Shown in pieces: positions 58,020 through 64,000 of a stretch of 64,000 bases of DNA. Position numbers and translations under genes: made by a program. Source of the stretch: Protula sp. h YS-2021 (Eukaryota > Annelida > Polychaeta > Sabellida > Serpulidae); assembly GCA_949752745.1 (NCBI GenBank), contig OX457028.1, forward strand, positions 23,560,218 to 23,624,217, read 5' to 3'. Each line of letters begins with the position of its first letter. Position 1 is the first letter of the stretch. A model generated the notes under the pieces. The model was not told the DNA's origin. It saw only the letters and a program-made list of their open reading frames with translations, and made no database searches.

Positions 58020-61000
58020 GCAAGGTTTGTGCTTCTGCTGGTCTGTTGCGAAAAAATCCCCAAAATCACGGCTCGACAGGCAGACAGCCAGAAATCTTCA
58101 TCCCTTTATTCTCCACGGGGGATAGCTACTTAGAGCTATGGTACGAAGGAGGGATGGATCTTCACTCCGAAACAAACAAGGTGAGTCTAAAGAACAAGAA
58201 TGTCCAGGGGCATTATGACCAGACCAGCCGAGATCTAGTGAATCAAGTATCAATAGACTTGTAAAAAATAGGTTTGCCAGAAATTGGTAGTGATATTCTA
58301 AAAAAACCGGTCTATGAAAATTGAAAATTCGTACAAAATTTTTAAGGAGTCCGGTTAAGTTTGTGGTAGAAGAATCATTTTGAAAATTGGATACTAATCT
58401 TTTTTAAAATGCTCACCATTATCCAATGTCTGGCGGATGGTCAAAAACGTAATTTTTCAAGAGTTTCGGTCGGCTAATGAATATTATGCAGAATTTGAAG
58501 GCAATCCGATCAAAATTGTGGGAGAAAAAGCATTCTGAAAACTGGCAACCAACAAATTAAAAATGCTCCCATTTAGCCAGTTCTTGGTTGGTCGCCAAAA
58601 AAGGCAATTTTCAAGAGTGTGCAACCTAGTGAACATTTGAATCCCATCCAAAATGTGGGAGAAGGATTTTCAAAAATTGGCTACCGCAAAACACCCCCCC
58701 CCCCCATTTAACCATTTTTTGGTGGATTGTAAGAAACCTTTCGAGAAGACAGACTAAAGAAAATTTACGCAAAATTTGAAGAAACTCTGATCAAAATTGT
58801 AGAAGAAAAAACCTTTGGAAAATTGCCTACCAAAAAATTTTAAAATGCTCTTTATTTGATCGATTTCTGTGGGTCGACAAAAGGCCAATTTTTCAAGATA
58901 GAACCGTCTAGGGAACTATCGTGAAAAATTGGAAAGAAATCTTATCTCAAATGTGAAGAAGCATTTTGAAAAGTTGCTATCAATGAATTAAAACCTGCCA
59001 CCCATTTGATCAATTTTTGGTGGATCGCCAACAAAAGTAATTTTTCAAGAGAAGCCTTCTTACTAAACATTTATGCAAAATTTGAAAATAATCCGATCAA
59101 AATTGTGATAGAAGAAGCATTTTGAAAATTGGCTACTAAAAAATTACAAGCATGTCCAGGGACATGGTGACCAGCCGTGACCTACAGAATATATATCCAA
59201 GAATCACAGACAAAATCATGATCAAATTCGCAGATAACGGTTGCGAAAAAAGCCGTAACTGAACGGAGAAAATATTCGCTCACTTGATCGGTGTAGTTGT
59301 GGCTGATGAGGAGTCATTCTTTCAATTCTTTCATAAGGGGAAAAAATTAAAAATGTCCCCCCCCCATTTAGCCAATTTTTGGCGGCTCGCCAAAATGAGT
59401 AATTTTTCAAAAGAGGCCTACCTAGGGAGTATTCGTGCAAAATCTGATCAAAATTGTGGGAGAAGAAGCATTTTGAAAATTGGCAACCACAAAATTACAA
59501 ATGTGCCCCATTTAGCCAATTTTTGGCGGATTACCAAAAAGAGTAAGTTTTCAGGAGAGGTCTACCTAGAGAACAAGTATCCAAAATTGAAGAAGAATGC
59601 GATCAAAATTGTGGGAGAAGAATCAATTTGAAAATTTGACACCAAAAAATTAAAAAAATGTCTCCCATTTAGCAACTTTTTGGCAGATCGCCAAAACAAG
59701 TAATTTTCAAAAGAGGTCAATCCAGAATATATTGGTGCAAAATTTGAAGAAAATGTGATCAAAATTGTGAGAGAAGAAGCATTTTGAAAATTGGCAACCA
59801 CAAAATTACAAATGTCTCCCATTTGGCCAATTTTTGGCGGATCGCCAAAAAAAGTAATTTGTCAGGAGAGGTCTACCTAGAGAACAAGGATCCAAAATTG
59901 GAAAACAATGCGATTAAAATTGTGGGAGAAGAAACAATTTGGAAATTTGACACCAAAAAATTAAAAAATGTCCCCCATTTGGCCAATTTTTGGCGGATCG
60001 CCAAAATGAGTAATTTTTCAAAAGCAGTCTATCTAGGGAATATTCGTGCAAAATTTGGTAAAAATCTGATCAAAATTGTGGGAGAAGAAGCATTTTGAAA
60101 ATTGGCAACCACAAAATTACAAATGTCCCCCATTTGGCCAATTTTTGGCGGATCGCCAAAAAACGTAATTTTTCAAGAGAGGTCTATCTTGAGAACCACC
60201 AACAAAAATTGAAAAGCAATCCAATTTAAATTGTGCAAAAGGAGCAATTTGACAATTTGACACCAAAAATTAAAAAAATGTCCCCCATTTAGCCAATTTT
60301 TGGCGGATTGCCAAAAAAAGTAAATTTTCAAGAGAGATCTACCTTGAGAACAACTATCAAACATTGGAAAGGAATCCGATCAAAATTGTGGGAGAAGAAG
60401 CAATTTGAAAATTTGACACCAAAAAAATAAAAAATGTCCCCCATTTGGCCAATTTTTGGCGGATCGCCAAAATGAGTAATTTTTCAAAAGAGACCTACAT
60501 AAGGAATATTCTTGCAAAATTTGAAGAAAATCTTATCAAAATTGTGGGAGAAGAAGTATTTTGAAAATTGGCAACCACAAAATTACAAATTTCAACCATT
60601 TAGCCAATTTTTGGTGTCTCGCCAAAAAGAGTAATTTTTCAAGAGAGGTCTACCTAGGAAGAACTATCCAAAATTGGAAAGGAATCCGATCAAAATTGTG
60701 CGAGAAGAAGCAATTTGAAAATTGGACACCAAAAAATTAAAAAATGTCCACCATTTAGCCACTTTTTGGCGGATCGCCAAAATGAGTACTTTTTCGAAAG
60801 AGGCCTACCTAGGGAATATTGGTGCAAAATTTGAAGAAAATCTGACCAAAATTGTGGGAGAAAAAGCATTTTGAAAATTAGCAACCACAAAATTACAAAT
60901 GTCCCCCATTTGGCCAATTTTTGGCGGATCGCCAAAAAAAGTAATTTTTCAAGAGAGGTCTATCTTTAGAACAACCAACAAAAATTGAAAAGGAATCCGA

Positions 61001-62370
61001 ATAAAATTGTGCGAGAAGAAGCAATTTGACAATTTGACACCAAAAATTAAAAAATGTCCCCCATTTAGCCAATTTTTGGCAAATCGCCAAAATGAGTAAA
61101 TTTTCAAAAGAGGCCTACCTAAGGAATATCCTTGCAAAATTTGAAGAAAATCTTATCAAAATTGTGGGAGAAGAAGCATTTTGAAAATTGGCAACCACAA
61201 AATTACAAATGTCCCCCACTGAGCCAATTTTTGGCGTCTCACCAAAAAGAGTACTTTTTCAAGAGAGATCTATCTAGGGAAAAACTATCCAAAATTGGAA
61301 AGGAATCCGATCAAAATTGTGGGAGAAGAAGCAATTTGAAAATTGGACACCACAAAATTAAGAAATGTCCCCCATTTGGCCAATTTTTGGCGGATCGCCA
61401 AAATGAGTAATTTTTCAAAAGAGGCCTACATAGGGAATATTCCTGCAGAATTTGAAGAAAATCTGATCAAAATTGTGGGAGAAGAAGCATTTTGAAAATT
61501 GGCAACCATAAAATTACAAATGTCCGCCATTTGGCCAATTTTTTGCGGATTGCCAAAAAAAAGTAATTTTTCAAGAGAGATCTACCTTGAGAACAACTAT
61601 CGAACATTGGAAAGGAATCCCATTTAGCCAATTTTTGGTGGATCATCAATTTTTCAAGACAGGTCAACCTTGAGAACAAATATCCAAAATTGGAAAGGAA
61701 TCCGATCAAAATTGTGGGAGAAGCAATTTGAAAATTTGACACAAAAAAAATTAAAAAATGTCCCCTATTTGGCCAATTTTTGGCGGATCGCCAAAATGAG
61801 TAATTTTTCAAAAGAGGTCTACCTAGGACATATTCGTGTAAAATTTGAGAGGAATCCGATCAAAACTGAAGGAGAAGAAGCATTTTGAAAATTGGCAACC
61901 GAAAAATTTGAAATGCCCCCCATTTGGCCAATTTTTGGCGGATCGCCAAAAAAAAAAAATTTTTAAAGAGAGGTATACCTAGAGAACATTCGTGTAAAAT
62001 TTGAGAGGAATCCGATCAAAACTGAAGGAGAAGAAGCATTTTAAGTAAAAGTTTACACACGTACATACACACATACATACGTACATACGGACACCCCTCT
62101 ATTGATAAGATAAGACCAGCCCGACATAGTCGGCTGGTCTAAAAAACGGCCCCCATTTCCCCAATTTTTGGAGGATTGCCAAAAAAATATTATCCAAGAC
62201 AGGGCTACCTCGAGAACATTCGCACAGGAATCCGATCAAAACTGAGGCAGAAGAAGCATTTTAGGTCGAATTTTACATACGTACACACAAACATACAGAC
62301 GACAAGTATCCCTCTACTGATGTGGTAAGACCAGCCAGACGAAACCGGCTGGTCTCATAAAAGTAACAAG
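58020..62370 (+). mobile_element. About 155-bp satellite array ending in tetranucleotide run and hairpins
   Basis: Roughly 24 copies carry 'ccatttggccaatttttggc', 'ggatcgccaaaatgagtaat', 'aaaagaggcctacctaggga' and 'ttgtgggagaagaagcattt'. The array ends at about 62040 in an ACAT/GTAC-rich run and the hairpin agaccagcccgac/gtcggctggtct (62113-62140). A second, short end with the related hairpin lies at 62328-62355. At the left edge, 58063-58130 has 'gacaggcagacagcc' and 'ctccacgggggat'. The layout suggests a non-autonomous Helentron-like element that has expanded. Confidence 0.7.
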
Positions 62371-62733
62371 ATTGTTCATATTTGCATCTTTTTATTGTGT
62401 ATAAGTTTCAATTTGCATGTGAATATATCTTAACAGAATACAAAATAATACTATTGTTTTATTTATAATGCATTGAAGTATCTATGTACAATAGTTTTGG
62501 ATACAATATAGTCAGGTTCCTACCATGTATCGAGAACTCAAAATGTACAATGCGTTTTCCTAGCAATCAGTTTAAAATAGCCAAGAACAAAACAAAACAA
62601 GAAACGCAGTGGTGTTTACAATCCCCTCACATACTGTGACCAGTTGAGTGTCATACACACCAGCTAACAAGCTTACTGGGGATCATGACGCTGAGAACTA
62701 AAACCTCCTTCAGACACGACAAAGCCGAATGGG

Positions 62734-62846
62734 TTAATCCCGGTACACATGAACTTCCGGAATCAACGTTTCTATATATCCTACTGCAGATTTGATTGCG
62801 CCCCATGTTGCTCCGTGCCAGTACAGTTCAGCTGGGCACAATGGCC
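62734..62846 (-). CDS. Candidate terminal exon of an unidentified gene
   Basis: On the minus strand, an acceptor (cgctatatacag) is followed by 113 nt open in one frame to a TAA at 62734. The peptide is PLCPAELYWHGATWGAIKSA followed by VGYIETLIPEVHVYRD. It is rich in W, Y, G and H and unlike the repeats around it. I do not recognise the family. It may belong with 63414-63485, but the phases do not connect directly, so at least one exon is missing. Confidence 0.4.
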
Positions 62847-63413
62847 CTGTATATAGCGTATTTCATCAACAAAGTTCCTTGACGTATATAGATTACACAA
62901 TTGTAATAGGGATTTGAATCAGTTAAAAAAATTGAGGTGTGAGTGCTCAACACTGATTATTTTTAAGTAAGATCTCGGGCCTTGTTTACAACAAATACAC
63001 AGTGAAACAGTGAGAATGTTCTCATCCATCCCTTCACATTTATGCCCGCGAGATACTTGCAATTCGTGGAGACTGCCCTCCTCCACATGCCATATTGGCG
63101 TGTCTATTATTCTGCTTCCTATGAAAATACCCGATTTCAGATCCGCCACATCTAAATCCGGTACGAAAGATTCATTGTTGGGATATAAATATTCCGTGGG
63201 AAATAAAATACATAATAATAGCCTGCTTCACTCTATTCTAGCCTTTGCATTTTATGTTACGTGTTTTTTTTCATGAAAAATGCCTTTCTTCACCCAACTT
63301 TTAAAAGCCACCTTGCCCCGAGAAAAATGAAAACATGAGGAAGGAAAATTAAACAGTGCATAGCGAAGATAAAGGATTTCAAAGAGCACGAGATGTTCAC
63401 TTCTGACTATTAC

Positions 63414-63485
63414 CAGTAATATTGCGACCGCACTGCCTCCAACTACGCTTCGTAAAACATTCAAAGGATTATCCAGCTTCCTCAT
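63414..63485 (-). CDS. Candidate first coding exon with a hydrophobic segment
   Basis: On the minus strand ATG at 63485 opens 24 codons, MRKLDNPLNVLRSVVGG then SAVAILL, and ends at a donor (CTG|GTAATA), phase 0. The hydrophobic end suggests a signal anchor or membrane segment. Another open stretch, about 63190-63057, encodes VADLKSGIFIGSRIIDTPIW before a possible donor (CAA|GTATCT) and could be a further exon. No family recognised. Confidence 0.35.
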
Positions 63486-63489
63486 TGTG

Positions 63490-64000
63490 ACGTCAAATGA
63501 ACGCTGTTCACGGTACAATAAGTCACAAAGGCTGGTGATGACGTAAGCACCTATTTATTCTGATTAGCAACTGTAAGATATGAGGTATTTTCTAAATACA
63601 AGTTACAATGGGATGGCGCATCACGAACGTAATTGAAGCCTTGATAAAAATCACATAAAATGACCCCTAACATACGCGCTGTTAGAAAAAAAAACCGAAA
63701 GCTTAAAATGTAAAAACAAATGATAACATCCTACAGTGGACATAAACTTGCTGCGTCTCTGTGTGATTCCAGCACTGACAGCAATTACTCCCCAGGGTAG
63801 ACAACCCCATAAAGTGTCTATAATCGACCGAATGAGTACGATCACGTATCCAGAATGCTTCACATTCAGCACGCCACAATATTTGGGGTGGTAATAGAGG
63901 CTACTATATTAGTGAAAGGCACAAATAGAACTGAATGTGTTATACAGTTTTATTTATTTATCTATTATTATTATTATTATTTTGGGCTAAAAAAGCCTCC
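63490..64000. other. Unassigned right edge
   Basis: No gene recognised. A TTA-rich simple repeat lies at about 63950-63982. Confidence 0.35.

Overview
The window looks like gene-poor nuclear DNA from an invertebrate animal. It is AT-rich, its genes are split by canonical GT-AG introns, and it is full of short tandem arrays, miniature inverted-repeat elements and satellite-cored elements. I saw no rRNA, intact tRNA, CRISPR or operon-like structure. The repeat style (about 150-bp tandem cores next to tetranucleotide runs and short hairpins) resembles non-autonomous Helentron/HINE elements described from molluscs, so a marine lophotrochozoan is my best guess. That is inference only.

Two complete protein-coding genes can be assembled exon by exon and they converge. 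On the + strand, 18090-30244 encodes a mitochondrial carrier of the SLC25A16 type (8 coding exons, about 326 residues). On the - strand, 49662-35818 encodes folliculin, FLCN (11 coding exons, about 571 residues, close to the vertebrate length of 579). At the left end, 2383-3648 holds three intron-separated exons of a COP9 signalosome subunit 6 copy that is frameshifted and probably a pseudogene. Two further stretches (396-510 on -, and 62734-63485 on -) look like exons of genes I cannot name.

The standout feature is inside FLCN. The 3' end of coding exon 10 plus the first bases of its intron has been amplified into about 25 copies of an 87-bp unit (about 36215-38450). Each unit carries a potential acceptor, a 45-nt in-frame exon core and a donor. 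A second, smaller event of the same kind (65 bp, three copies) sits at the end of exon 8 of the same gene. Long open frames across the exon 10 array, on both strands, are by-products of the 87-bp period.

Region by region: 1-1735 minisatellites; 2383-3648 broken COPS6 copy with a hAT-type MITE in its intron; 3846-6475 nested repeat elements between TA microsatellites; 6480-13300 mostly unassigned DNA with one MITE; 13305-15224 a decayed FLYWCH/MULE transposon; 18090-30244 the carrier gene, whose first intron is filled with repeats; 31436-34385 G-rich and other minisatellites; 35818-49662 FLCN, with a 51-bp minisatellite, a satellite-cored element, a perfect-arm MITE and a SINE-like fragment in its introns; 51086-52320 a C-rich fold-back element; 52350-57330 dispersed and tandem repeats; 58020-62370 a roughly 155-bp satellite array ending in a tetranucleotide run and hairpins; 62734-63485 traces of an unidentified gene.
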